From contig JAFLCG010000005.1 in NCBI GenBank assembly GCA_017303635.1, positions 372,001 through 436,000 on the forward strand: a stretch of 64,000 bases of DNA. The letters are read 5' to 3'. This DNA comes from Anaerolineae bacterium (GTDB lineage Bacteria; Chloroflexota; Anaerolineae; Aggregatilineales; Phototrophicaceae). The notes beneath the pieces are model-generated. The model did not search any database, was not told the origin of the DNA, and saw only the letters and a program-made list of their open reading frames with translations. The position numbers and the translations under genes are program-made. This document shows positions 1 to 8,858 of the stretch, piece after piece (the first letter of the stretch is position 1; the number at the start of each line of letters is the position of its first letter).

Positions 1-43
1 TAATGCCGCCTTCATGCCTTTGTCCTGCCTCGACCCATCAATC

Positions 44-80
44 CTGAAATAACAAAGGGGCGTCCCGGGGACGCCCCTCC
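44..80 (-). terminator. Rho-independent terminator of the sugar ABC operon
   Basis: Read on the minus strand, a GC-rich hairpin with 11-bp perfect arms (positions 56-66 and 68-78, AGGGGCGTCCC and its complement) is followed by TTTGTTATTT. It begins about 30 bp after the stop codon of the last permease gene. The stem sequence resembles the dispersed GGACG-type palindromes elsewhere in the window, so a repeat may have been recruited as terminator. Nothing else was recognised in positions 1-110. Confidence 0.75.
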
Positions 81-110
81 CAGACAACTACAATAATACA
101 ATGAACCAGG

Positions 111-1073
111 CTACTGCCCGGCCAGACCAGAATAGGTCGAGCCTTCAACAAAGTACCGCTGGAACATGAAGAACAAGATCGCCATCGGCAGCGTGGTAAC
201 AACTGACCCGGCCAGAAATTCGTTCCAGACCAAGGCCTCGCCGGATTGGCCACGCAAGAAGGACAGCCCCAGCGGCAAGTTCCACAGATTCTGATTACCA
301 CCGACCACAATGAGGATGTCCAGGAAGTTATTCCACATGCCCTGGAAGCTGAAGATCGCCAACGCAGTCAACGCCGGGGTCGCCATCGGCAGGATGACCC
401 GGAAGAACATAACAAATCGATTAGCACCGTCTACCTGGGCAGCTTCTTCAATATCGCTAGGTATGGTCTCGAAGAATTGCTTCATCAGGAAGATGCCAAA
501 CGCATCCACCATCAACGGGATGATTATTCCACTGTAGTTGTTCACCATACCCAGTTGGCGCAGTATGATGAAGCGCGGGATGAGCAGCACGATGGCAGGG
601 ATCATCATGGTCCCCAACATGCCAATGAACAGCAATCGGCTGCCGGGGAACTTGATGCGTGCCAGAGCATACCCTGCCAGCGAGTCCAGTACGAGGCGCA
701 GCAGCATTACGACTACTGAGAAGATTGCCGAATTGACGAGCCACAGACCCAGGTTTTGCTGGAATACCTGCTGATAACCTTCCACTGCGGGGTTGAAGGC
801 TAATCCGCTGCTGGTTGCATCGGCCGAGAGAGTCTCCCCTTCCGGAGTCTTGCAGGCTACTCCAAAAGGTGGAAGCGGGAGAAACGCCGCCGGGGCGGCA
901 TTAACCGCAGGGAGGCACTTAAAGGAATTGGCGACCGTGAGGACAAACGGAACGATTTGCGTCAAGGCAGCGATAATCAATACTACATAGCCCACAACCG
1001 GCAAAACCCGACCGAGAATTTTCTGAAACGGACTCCGTTCGCCGACCTGATCAAAAGTTACAGCGCCCATCAT
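111..1073 (-). CDS. Carbohydrate ABC transporter permease (MalG/AraQ type)
   Basis: A 320-aa inner-membrane permease of the binding-protein-dependent transport family, the second permease of a CUT1-type sugar importer. Six hydrophobic segments are visible. The cytoplasmic EAA loop that contacts the ATPase lies around residues 209-226 (EEAAQVDGANRF). A poorly conserved, probably extracytoplasmic stretch at residues 53-95 separates the first and second helices. It follows the first permease gene by 6 bp and ends the operon. No ATPase gene is next to it, as is usual for CUT1 operons that borrow a shared MsmK/UgpC-type ATPase. The substrate is not readable from the sequence; the GH65 gene upstream suggests an alpha-linked oligosaccharide. 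Confidence 0.92.
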   Translation of the reverse strand: MMGAVTFDQVGERSPFQKILGRVLPVVGYVVLIIAALTQIVPFVLTVANSFKCLPAVNAAPAAFLPLPPFGVACKTPEGETLSADATSSGLAFNPAVEGYQQVFQQNLGLWLVNSAIFSVVVMLLRLVLDSLAGYALARIKFPGSRLLFIGMLGTMMIPAIVLLIPRFIILRQLGMVNNYSGIIIPLMVDAFGIFLMKQFFETIPSDIEEAAQVDGANRFVMFFRVILPMATPALTALAIFSFQGMWNNFLDILIVVGGNQNLWNLPLGLSFLRGQSGEALVWNEFLAGSVVTTLPMAILFFMFQRYFVEGSTYSGLAGQ

Positions 1074-1079
1074 ATCCCC

Positions 1080-2174
1080 CTAGATCGCTTTGTCGCCGCC
1101 GGTGATCCGACGTTGGATCAACGTGAAGATGAAGATGATGATAAACAACACGATGGCGGTTGCGGTTGCTAAACCCATCCGCTGGTCATCAAAGCCGCTG
1201 CGGAAGACCAAGTAAGCAATCGTCAGTGTTGTATCCGCCGGGCCGCCGCTGGAGATCACGTAGATCTGATCGAACACCTGGAATGTACCGATCAAACCGA
1301 GGGTGATAATGAAGAAGGTGGTCGGTCGCAGCAAGGGGACGGTAATCTTTCGGAAAGTCTGCCCTGCGGAGGCACCATCGACTGTAGCTGCTTCATAGAC
1401 CTGCCCAGGGATATTTTGCAGGGCGGACAGGAAGATGACCATCATGGTGCCGATGGTGGTCCAGGTATTGAGGATCATAATCATCAACATGGTCACACTG
1501 GGTCCACTGAGCCAATTCCAGAGGGGAATGCCTGCAACCTCTGTGGTGGCCCACCCCCCCACAGTGTTGCGCGTGATGCCTAACGCACCCAGAAGCGCAT
1601 GAATAATACCCGTAGCATCATTCAGCCACGTCACATTTTCATAGGATGGGAAGATTGCCTTAATGCCCTGGTTGATGATGCCGTTACTGGCGAACAGAAA
1701 CATGAAGATCAGGGAAATGACCACTGACGAGCTAATTGAAGGAAAGTAAAAGGCGGTTCGGAAAAAACCTTTGCCTTTCAGCCAGCGTTGATTGACGATG
1801 ACCGCCAGGCCCAGGGCGAGTATGGTTTGTACTGGCACCACACCCATCACAAAATAGACCGTATTCTTGAGGGCCGTGAAAAAAGCTTGCTGGCGACTGC
1901 CATCCTCGATCAAAAGGCGCTGGTAGTTTTCCAGCCCCACCATTTCAAAGGCTTCGGCATTAAAGGAGCCGTCACCAGTAAAGAGGGGCCGAATGCCATT
2001 CCAGTTCGTGAGACTGAAAAACACAGCCGCCAGCATTGGCAACACAAGAAAAACAAATATTACGAGAAAGGCAGGTGCCATAAAGACCCACCCGGCAACA
2101 GCGTCCTGGAACTTACTATCAGCCTGTGTGCTGATGCGTGTTGCTACAGATTTTACAGAAGCAGCCTGTGCCAT
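1080..2174 (-). CDS. Carbohydrate ABC transporter permease (MalF/UgpA type)
   Basis: First permease of the sugar importer, 364 aa, with six or more membrane helices and an EAA loop near residue 270 (YEAATVDGASAG). The start at 2174 is chosen because AAGGAA lies 6 bp before that ATG and the protein then opens with MAQAASVKSV. An upstream in-frame start at 2222 would add 16 residues (MLEQDTVPRFYV...) and lacks this ribosome site. The long periplasmic-side stretch of about residues 55-95 is typical of the first permease of such pairs. The gene is transcribed with the solute-binding protein upstream and the second permease downstream. Confidence 0.92.
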   Translation of the reverse strand: MAQAASVKSVATRISTQADSKFQDAVAGWVFMAPAFLVIFVFLVLPMLAAVFFSLTNWNGIRPLFTGDGSFNAEAFEMVGLENYQRLLIEDGSRQQAFFTALKNTVYFVMGVVPVQTILALGLAVIVNQRWLKGKGFFRTAFYFPSISSSVVISLIFMFLFASNGIINQGIKAIFPSYENVTWLNDATGIIHALLGALGITRNTVGGWATTEVAGIPLWNWLSGPSVTMLMIMILNTWTTIGTMMVIFLSALQNIPGQVYEAATVDGASAGQTFRKITVPLLRPTTFFIITLGLIGTFQVFDQIYVISSGGPADTTLTIAYLVFRSGFDDQRMGLATATAIVLFIIIFIFTLIQRRITGGDKAI

Positions 2175-2274
2175 AAGAATTTCCTTTACATAAAAGCGCG
2201 GGACAGTATCCTGTTCCAGCACAGCAGGGACATGACCAACTTTAGGAAAAGCCGTTGATCATGTCCCGCTTACA

Positions 2275-2307
2275 CTCAAGCTATCCCCACGGGGAGAATA
2301 GCTTGAG
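2275..2307 (-). promoter_or_regulatory. Intercistronic stem-loop between binding protein and permease genes
   Basis: Perfect 10-bp arms (2275-2284 and 2298-2307, CTCAAGCTAT) with an inner CCCC/GGGG extension. There is no U-run after the stem on the minus strand, so it is unlikely to stop all transcription. By analogy with malE-malF type operons, such hairpins protect the upstream binding-protein message and lower permease expression. Function is inferred from position. Confidence 0.6.
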
Positions 2308-2316
2308 GATGTTGCA

Positions 2317-3531
2317 CTAGCTCATATCATCAATGGCTTCTTGCGCGATTTCGGCGGCACTCTCGATCACTTCCGCAGCCGTCATGTTGCCAGCAATAGC
2401 TTCATTCAGGCCAGTATTGAAGGTATCGATGAAGCTGCCAAAGCCGGGCGGGAACGACCACGGACGCGCATATTCCCCACCAGCGACGAAGGGAGCGAAT
2501 TCCTCACCACGAGCGGTCAGCCAGGCATCCGCTGCACTGGCGCGGGCGGGCATCGGGCCAAATCCACCAGCAGCGACCAACTGAGCGCCCTCGGGGCCAG
2601 TCAGGAAGTCAGCCAGCGCAATTGATGCTTCCAGGTTGTCATTGTTGGCAGCAGCAGCCACGCCGTAGCATACGGTGAAGGCCATGGTCGCCTGACCAGC
2701 TGGGCCAGCCGGGAGTTCTGCCACTGACCAATTGGTATCCGGGAATTGATCCAGAAGGTACTGGATGATCCAGTTACCTTCGATGGTCATGGCCGCTTTG
2801 CCCTGACCGAATGCTTCGCCGGCCCAACCAGCACCGAGATCAGCAGGGCTACGGCCCACGCCGGCGGTGTACCAGCCAACAAAGGTCTCCACGGCCTGAA
2901 TAGCTTCAGGGCTGTTCAGGGACACGCTGCCATCTTCAGCCAGGATGCTACCACCATTTTGGTAAAGGAGAGGCAGGAAGCGTGGCAGTTCGATGCCGGT
3001 GGTAATACCAGCTACATCTTCTGTCGCCAGCGCAGTTGCAGCGGCACCCAGTTCTTCCCAGGTGGTGGGGACTTCAACACCGGCGGCTTCGAACATGTCC
3101 GTGTTATAGACCAGTGCGAGGGTAGAGAAGTCCTTCGGCGCGCAGTAGAGTTGATCTTCATAGGTGAAGATATTCCGCAGCGGCTCATAAATGTCTTCAG
3201 AGTCGGTAATCTGGTCACCATACGGCTCCAGCACGCCGGAAGAAGCCCAGTCCTGCAGACGGAAGCTATCCACATAGAAGACGTTCGGGTAATCGCCACT
3301 GGCGAAACCCGTCTGCATGAAGGTCTCAAATTCCGGGGCGAAGATCAATTCCACATCAATCGAAGGGTTAGCAGCCTCAAATGCTTCAACGGCGGCAGTG
3401 AGCGCCGCGTTTTCAGCATCCGAAGATGACCAACCGGCCAGTTGGATGGTCTCCTGGGCAAGCGCCAGGCCCGATACAGACAGTGCCAGCAGCAAGGCGA
3501 GCACCGCCACTCCTAAAACAGATTTACGCAT
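2317..3531 (-). CDS. Sugar ABC transporter substrate-binding protein
   Basis: A 404-aa extracellular solute-binding protein (family 1). Residues 1-26 form a Sec signal peptide ending in LALA before QETIQLAGW; no lipobox cysteine is seen. The mature part has the family layout: an N-terminal lobe with repeated ExFEAANP-like start, and a C-terminal lobe ending in a helix rich in Ala. Strong ribosome site GGAGG before the ATG. It lies 92 bp after the GH65 gene and before two permease genes, so it should deliver the sugar that the GH65 enzyme processes. Confidence 0.92.
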   Translation of the reverse strand: MRKSVLGVAVLALLLALSVSGLALAQETIQLAGWSSSDAENAALTAAVEAFEAANPSIDVELIFAPEFETFMQTGFASGDYPNVFYVDSFRLQDWASSGVLEPYGDQITDSEDIYEPLRNIFTYEDQLYCAPKDFSTLALVYNTDMFEAAGVEVPTTWEELGAAATALATEDVAGITTGIELPRFLPLLYQNGGSILAEDGSVSLNSPEAIQAVETFVGWYTAGVGRSPADLGAGWAGEAFGQGKAAMTIEGNWIIQYLLDQFPDTNWSVAELPAGPAGQATMAFTVCYGVAAAANNDNLEASIALADFLTGPEGAQLVAAGGFGPMPARASAADAWLTARGEEFAPFVAGGEYARPWSFPPGFGSFIDTFNTGLNEAIAGNMTAAEVIESAAEIAQEAIDDMS

Positions 3532-3623
3532 TTCAATCCTCCAGTAACATTTGATGTGGCCCCTGTAACTTTATAAAGCGGTCAGTGCCCGGCGGCACCA
3601 CGGATACCGGGCGCTGTTCGACC

Positions 3624-5816
3624 CTACGCAGGATTGGTGAAGCGGAAATGCTTCTTTTGCCCGCGATGGTTGACGTTGAAAGAGACGCTCTTCCAATGGG
3701 AAGGCAGTTGCGGGTCCGCCGTAAGTTCACCGTTAGCGTCCAGCTTGAGGCCGCAAATGCCAAACACCAATGCCTGATACGTCCCGCCACAGGCCGCCCC
3801 GTGGATGCCATCCCGCACATTACCCTTGTTGTCATTCAGGTCGATTGAGCCAGCATGTTCGAACATGTCGATAGCAATATCGGCCAGACCCAGGCGAGCT
3901 GCTACCCAGGCGTGAATGGCCGGGCTGAGCGATGAACCGTGATCAGTGCGAGGGAAATAGGTATTGAAGTTGTTCAGGAGGACAGGCATGGACGCCAGTT
4001 CTTCGCCCAAAAGCGCCATTAACATGACCACATCAGCCTGTTTGATAACCTGGGTCTGGATACTGCGGCTGTGACCGAGGATGGCCTGAACGCTCAGGGT
4101 ACGCGGCTCATAATGCGGCACCGGGATAAACTCCATATCAAAGAATCCGGGGAACTGGATATGGATTTGTTTTTCCAGATCAAACGGGATGTACATCCGC
4201 TGGATGATGTCCTGCCACTTTGCCAAACGTTCTGGAGTCAAGTGGAGTGCGTCCGTTAACCGTTTAGCATCGGTAGAGGCATGGCTCTTCAACCACTCCA
4301 TCAGCTTGAGAGCCTCGCTCAGATGCCAGACCACCATGCGGTTGGTGAAGACGCTGTTATCGATATTTTCGTGGTATTCATCCGGCCCGATCTGCTGAGA
4401 GATCTCATACCGGTCATTTTTCTCTTCAACCCGACTGCCCCAGAAGACTGCTGTATCCAGGACAATTTCCGCACCATATTTGATAAGAAATTCATCATCG
4501 CCGGTCCAGCGCCAGTATTGCAGCACACCATAGGCCACATCCGTGCAGATATGCTGTTCGCTATCCCCGGTCCAGATACGTATACGTGACCCATCCGGCT
4601 GCACATCTGACCACTGCGGCGTGGTTTCTTCGCCCGTATCCGTGCTTTCCCAGGGGAACATCGCCCCTTCATAACCGTTCGCCTGCGCTTTATGGCGAGC
4701 ACCCGCAAGGCGATGATAGCGGTACATGAGCAAGTTACGAGCCAGCTTCGGCTGAGTCAACGTCAGGGGGGGCAAGATGAACAGTTCAGTGTCCCAAAAC
4801 ACGTGCCCCTTGTACCCCAGTCCAGAAAGGGTCTTCGCACCAATGCTCACATCATCATCGTGGCGGGGGGCGCTTATAAGGATGTGATACATCGTGAAGC
4901 GCACCGCGAATTGACTGGCTTCATCCCCTTCGATTTGGACATCACTGGTATCCCAATAATGCGCCCATTCGCGCTCATGGCGGGATTGCAAGTGACTGAA
5001 GCCTTCTGCTACTGCCTCATCTAACTTCTGATGCAACGCCCCGCCGATCTGCGTCGGATCAGCTAGATCACGACTGGTGAAGATAGTCGTGTATTTGTAA
5101 AGATCAGCCGATTCCTGTAGCTGGAGTGTAAAGTGGGTTCGGCTGAGAGCCACTCCATTTTCCATAACCGTATTAATTGCACCGGGTGCAATCAAATGAG
5201 CAGCCATGCCCAGTGTATAGCCGGATTGATTAGTGCGGGTGATAACCTGGGTACGTGGCCCGGCGCCGCCAACCGCGACATCCGTCCAGTGTTGCGCCTC
5301 GTTATTCGAAACACGGTGATCGATAAAACTATCCACTTCGATGACCGGCGTGCCGTCCACAGCCACAATCTGAACATGTTGTGCCATGAGATGGTCATCA
5401 TGCAGGCAGGCAAAGCGCTCAAACACCAGGCGAACTATCGAACCCGACTCCGCGCGAAACAATACTTCGCGGGTCAGTACACCGGTATAGAGATCCAGCG
5501 TGCGGCGGTAGCCCAGCACTGCCCCGCCAGTCGGATTCAGGGTAGTGACGTTTTGGTTAATCAGCCTGAACGGCGTGCCATCAATGGTTAGGTGGATGGG
5601 TAACCAATTCGGGGAATTGACCAGTTCAGGTACGAGCACTCCTTTGGCATGGTTGAAAATACCATGCACCATCGTGGTTGACAGCTCGCCTGTATAGCCT
5701 TCTTCAAAAGTGCCGCGCGTAGCGAGATAACCATTACCAATGGTAAAAAGCGTCTCGCAATGATTCAGGCGTTCAGGGTGGAAGGGGAACTCTTCCAAAG
5801 TCCACAAACGTCTCAC
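3624..5816 (-). CDS. Glycoside hydrolase family 65 protein (kojibiose/maltose phosphorylase-like)
   Basis: A 730-aa cytoplasmic enzyme matching GH65 throughout: an N-terminal beta-sandwich (about residues 1-270), an (alpha/alpha)6 barrel, and a short C-terminal beta domain. In the motif GPDEYHENIDN (477-487), Glu480 is placed as the family's general acid. Residues 339-346 (VFWDTELF) belong to the substrate pocket. Family members phosphorolyse, or sometimes hydrolyse, alpha-glucosides such as maltose, kojibiose, nigerose or trehalose; the linkage cannot be decided here. There is no signal peptide, so it acts on imported sugar. Start is GTG at 5816, preceded by GGAAAGAGAG. First gene of the transporter operon, controlled by the promoter/operator block just upstream. 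Confidence 0.88.
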   Translation of the reverse strand: MRRLWTLEEFPFHPERLNHCETLFTIGNGYLATRGTFEEGYTGELSTTMVHGIFNHAKGVLVPELVNSPNWLPIHLTIDGTPFRLINQNVTTLNPTGGAVLGYRRTLDLYTGVLTREVLFRAESGSIVRLVFERFACLHDDHLMAQHVQIVAVDGTPVIEVDSFIDHRVSNNEAQHWTDVAVGGAGPRTQVITRTNQSGYTLGMAAHLIAPGAINTVMENGVALSRTHFTLQLQESADLYKYTTIFTSRDLADPTQIGGALHQKLDEAVAEGFSHLQSRHEREWAHYWDTSDVQIEGDEASQFAVRFTMYHILISAPRHDDDVSIGAKTLSGLGYKGHVFWDTELFILPPLTLTQPKLARNLLMYRYHRLAGARHKAQANGYEGAMFPWESTDTGEETTPQWSDVQPDGSRIRIWTGDSEQHICTDVAYGVLQYWRWTGDDEFLIKYGAEIVLDTAVFWGSRVEEKNDRYEISQQIGPDEYHENIDNSVFTNRMVVWHLSEALKLMEWLKSHASTDAKRLTDALHLTPERLAKWQDIIQRMYIPFDLEKQIHIQFPGFFDMEFIPVPHYEPRTLSVQAILGHSRSIQTQVIKQADVVMLMALLGEELASMPVLLNNFNTYFPRTDHGSSLSPAIHAWVAARLGLADIAIDMFEHAGSIDLNDNKGNVRDGIHGAACGGTYQALVFGICGLKLDANGELTADPQLPSHWKSVSFNVNHRGQKKHFRFTNPA

Positions 5817-5861
5817 AGCATAACTCTCTTTCCAAAGCTCATAACTACAATCACAAATGGG

Positions 5862-5917
5862 TTAAACGTTTAAAATACTTAATCGTTTAATATAGCGAGG
5901 TCTGTATACTTGTGCAA
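5862..5917 (-). promoter_or_regulatory. Sigma-70-type promoter with two LacI-type operators for the GH65/ABC operon
   Basis: On the minus strand, TTGCAC (5917-5912), a 17-bp spacer and TATATT (5894-5889) form a near-consensus promoter. Two 12-bp palindromes of the LacI/CcpA half-site type follow: TTAATCGTTTAA (5879-5890) overlaps the -10 box, and TTAAACGTTTAA (5862-5873) lies just past the likely start point. They sit 17 bp apart centre to centre. This geometry predicts repression by a LacI-family sugar repressor. No lacI-type gene is present in the window. Confidence 0.7.
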
Positions 5918-5981
5918 GAGTAAGGCAATAGCAATTCAGCTAAATTTGGGCAATTTGCACACAAAATCCGCAAATTGAGGC

Positions 5982-6800
5982 TTAACCGGGGCTAATGAGC
6001 GCTGCGGCAGCGTGTGGTTGTTCCTGGTGAACACTGTGCCCTGCGCCATCGACTACATGCAACCGACAAGTGGATATGTGCGCGACCATCTGTTGGTTGA
6101 TTGCTAGGAACTTGGCATCCAGAGCACCTACGATGAGATCAACCGGCATGGACAAATCCGGGAGGCGCTCCCAAAGTGACGGTTGCGCCCCAGTCCCCAT
6201 CCCACGCAGGCTGTGAGCTAAGCCCCTAGGTGACTGTGATAGCCGAACCGTGCGCAAAACTTCCCGAACCCTTTTCGGCTGATGCTGGAACAATGGCAAC
6301 TGTTCCCACATAGTCGCAAACCACTCTATTCCATTCGTTTCGATTCGATCTGCCAGTGCCTCATCAGCGGCACAGCGGTCAGCGCGTTCGATTTCGGAGG
6401 CTAATCCTGGCGAGGCACTTTCCAACGTCAGTCGTGTCACCATGGCCGGATAGGTCAGCGCGGTATAGAGCGCCAGCCGCCCCCCCATTGAATACCCGAC
6501 CAGATGCATGGGCGGCAATTCAAGCTGTCCCCAGAGTGTGAACAGATCTGCCGCAGCCGCTTCCATTCGATACCGCGTCGGGTCAGGGGGGGAGTCGGTT
6601 CCACCATGCCCAATCAAGTCCGGCGCAATCACTATTGGGCTATTCAGTAATTCAGCAACGGTACTCCAATTCAACCCTGCCCCACTAAAGCCATGCAGCA
6701 GGCATATGCCGCCCCTCGGGAGAATTTCACGATCTTCTTTTCGCCAGCGCTGTACCCGGTAGCGCAGACCGTTCACAACCAGCGTCAAGTCATCATTCAT
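5982..6800 (-). CDS. menH: 2-succinyl-6-hydroxy-2,4-cyclohexadiene-1-carboxylate synthase (alpha/beta hydrolase)
   Basis: An alpha/beta-hydrolase fold protein. The oxyanion/nucleophile signatures are HGFSGAG (residues 36-42 from this start) and GYSMGG with the catalytic Ser at 104. A late Asp (GALDAKF) and His (GAGHSVHQ) complete the triad. MenH eliminates pyruvate from SEPHCHC in menaquinone synthesis. The assignment rests on family resemblance and on lying back to back with menF/menD. The start at 6800 (MNDDLTLV) matches the usual family N-terminus; in-frame GTG (6842) or ATG (6821) starts are possible but would leave little room for promoters in the divergent gap. It could be another alpha/beta hydrolase, but the context makes MenH likely. 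Confidence 0.8.
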   Translation of the reverse strand: MNDDLTLVVNGLRYRVQRWRKEDREILPRGGICLLHGFSGAGLNWSTVAELLNSPIVIAPDLIGHGGTDSPPDPTRYRMEAAAADLFTLWGQLELPPMHLVGYSMGGRLALYTALTYPAMVTRLTLESASPGLASEIERADRCAADEALADRIETNGIEWFATMWEQLPLFQHQPKRVREVLRTVRLSQSPRGLAHSLRGMGTGAQPSLWERLPDLSMPVDLIVGALDAKFLAINQQMVAHISTCRLHVVDGAGHSVHQEQPHAAAALISPG

Positions 6801-6851
6801 CAACTGCTTATGCCATCCCATACAACTTGTGATATACTGCACAAATGAATA

Positions 6852-6876
6852 GACTGACCAGTCGGTTTAGACTGAG
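6852..6876. promoter_or_regulatory. Candidate TetR operator in the menH/tetR divergent gap
   Basis: A dyad GACTG-AC-CAGTC (6852-6863) lies in the short gap between menH and the divergently read tetR-men operon. The word AGACTGA recurs at 6851-6857 and 6870-6876, giving a second partial half-site 19 bp on. Size and composition fit TetR-family operators, which are usually found next to the regulator's own gene. Binding by the adjacent protein is inference. Confidence 0.5.
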
Positions 6877-6882
6877 ACCATT

Positions 6883-7485
6883 ATGACTGATAACAGCAAA
6901 TCCCCCAACCCGGTTGCCACCCGCGAGCGCATTCTGGACGCAGCACTGGATGTATTCTCCAGCAAAGGCTACCACGATTCGAGCGTGGATGATGTGGTGC
7001 GAGAGTCCAATACCTCCAAAGGTGCAGTCTACTTCCACTTTGCCAATAAGCAGCAGTTGTTCGTGGCGCTGGTAGATAAGTTCGCCAACCTGCTTGAACG
7101 CCGAGTGACCGAAGCAATCGAAAACCAACCGAACAGCGTTGCCCGTATCCGCGCCGCCCTGGAAGCCTGCCTGGAAACCTTCAGTAAATACCGCCCACTG
7201 GCGAAAATCCTGCTTGTCCAAGCGGTTGGTCTCGGGACGATCTTCGAGCAAAAGCGCATGGAAGTGCTGGAACGCTTCGCCCGCCTCATCCAGACCAATC
7301 TGGAACAAGCTATTGCCAGCGGTGAACTGCCGCCGGTCGATGCCGAGATTACGGCCCAGGCCTGGCTCGGGTCGATCTATCAATTGGTCATCCGCTGGGT
7401 GTACCTGGGTGAACCGAAACCGGACCGCCTGACCGCGACTCTGGTGCCGTTGCTGCTCCGCAGTGTAGGGATTGACGACAAATGA
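6883..7485 (+). CDS. TetR/AcrR family transcriptional regulator
   Basis: A 200-aa regulator with an N-terminal helix-turn-helix at about residues 12-58 (TRERILDAALDVF ... GAVYFHFANK), the classic TetR signature, and an all-helical ligand-binding C-terminal part. It is the first gene of the menaquinone operon; its stop overlaps the menF start as ATGA (7482-7485), so the two are translationally coupled. The dyad in the gap to menH is its probable binding site. The ligand is unknown; a quinone precursor or acyl-CoA would make sense but is not shown. Confidence 0.88.
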   Translation: MTDNSKSPNPVATRERILDAALDVFSSKGYHDSSVDDVVRESNTSKGAVYFHFANKQQLFVALVDKFANLLERRVTEAIENQPNSVARIRAALEACLETFSKYRPLAKILLVQAVGLGTIFEQKRMEVLERFARLIQTNLEQAIASGELPPVDAEITAQAWLGSIYQLVIRWVYLGEPKPDRLTATLVPLLLRSVGIDDK

Positions 7486-8858
7486 CACGCTCAATTGCTG
7501 CCCCTTCACCGTTTGCCAGCCTTTTCCCTCATCATGGTCGGCTCATCAGCCAGACCGTGTGGTGTCCGCCCGTGCCGCTGCTGCACTTTCTTCGTTACGC
7601 GCGGGGGATGGAGCGATTCTACTGGGAGAGCACCGCAACCGACGTGACCTTCGCTGGAGTCGGTGTGGCAGTTAGCTATAGTGCCACTGGAGCTAACCGC
7701 TACAACTCCCTCAAGGCGGATTTTGCTGAACTCTACCGCACGGCCGAAATCGAAGGTAATGCGGAAATTGGGGCACGGCTGGTCGGCGGGTTCAGCTTCG
7801 ACCCAACGGCCCGCAAAGACACACTCTGGAATGCCTTCCCGGATGGCTACTTTGCTGTCCCACGCTTTCAATTAACCCGAACCGGCGACGATAACTGGCT
7901 AACCATCAACCGCTATGTCACAGATTTAGATGCGGAATGGGGTGCGCTGCAGGATGAACGAGATGCCCTACTCCAGTGGATAGAAACCGCCACCGATGAA
8001 GGCAGTCCACAGCCTACCTTGCTCAGCTTGCACGAGCGAACCGCAGAATCCGAATGGTCAGCGCAGATTGAACGCATCCGCCAGACCATTCACAGCGGGC
8101 AGGCCCAAAAAGTTGTGTTGGCACGAACCTTGGATGCAACCTTTGCCGATAGCCCTGATCTGCTGACGGCGCTCAGCAATCTAGCGAGCCGCTATGCCAA
8201 TACCTACCGCTTCCTGCTGGAGCCGGTGCCGGGTCAGGCTTTCTATGGTGCCACCCCGGAATTGCTGATCGCCCTTAATAACCGCCGCCTGAAAACAGCG
8301 GGGGTGGCTGGCTCGCGGCGACGCGGCCCGACTGAAGAAGCCGATAACGCCCTGGGAGCCGAATTACTCCACAGTGCCAAAGATCAGCATGAGCACCGCG
8401 TGGTGGTCGATACAATCCGCCAGCGGCTTCAACCCGTGACTGACGCGCTCAGTATCCCTGCTGAGCCCCGCCTGATGAAACTGGCCAATATCCAACACCT
8501 CTATACCCCGATCGAGGCCACATTGACCAACGATACCCATATTCTGGATGTGGTCGCCCGCTTGCACCCCACCCCGGCCTTAGGGGGGTCACCGGCAGAA
8601 GTTGCCCTGCCGCTGATCGCTGAACTCGAACGAGACTCGCGCGGATGGTATGGCGCGCCGGTTGGTTGGATCGACCATCGTGGAAATGGCATGTTCGCCG
8701 TCGCGATTCGGTCAGCCCTAGGGGTCGGTCAGCAGAGCCGTTTTTATGCCGGAGCAGGCATCATGGGCGATAGCGATCCGCATAGTGAATGGCAGGAAAC
8801 AGGCGTCAAACTCATCCCAATGTTGAATGCGCATGGGATTGCGGAGCCCATATCATGA
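7482..8858 (+). CDS. menF: Isochorismate synthase
   Basis: A 458-aa chorismate-binding enzyme that converts chorismate to isochorismate, the first committed step to menaquinone. The C-terminal two thirds carries the family motifs: GATPELLI, AGSRRRGPTEEAD, the HEHRVVVD helix, LHPTPALGGSP and YAGAGIMGDSDPHSEW. The N-terminal 150 residues are less conserved, as in other MenF/EntC proteins. Start overlaps the tetR stop, and its own stop overlaps the menD start (ATGA at 8855-8858). The pairing with menD favours MenF over EntC or salicylate synthase. Confidence 0.92.
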   Translation: MTRSIAAPSPFASLFPHHGRLISQTVWCPPVPLLHFLRYARGMERFYWESTATDVTFAGVGVAVSYSATGANRYNSLKADFAELYRTAEIEGNAEIGARLVGGFSFDPTARKDTLWNAFPDGYFAVPRFQLTRTGDDNWLTINRYVTDLDAEWGALQDERDALLQWIETATDEGSPQPTLLSLHERTAESEWSAQIERIRQTIHSGQAQKVVLARTLDATFADSPDLLTALSNLASRYANTYRFLLEPVPGQAFYGATPELLIALNNRRLKTAGVAGSRRRGPTEEADNALGAELLHSAKDQHEHRVVVDTIRQRLQPVTDALSIPAEPRLMKLANIQHLYTPIEATLTNDTHILDVVARLHPTPALGGSPAEVALPLIAELERDSRGWYGAPVGWIDHRGNGMFAVAIRSALGVGQQSRFYAGAGIMGDSDPHSEWQETGVKLIPMLNAHGIAEPIS

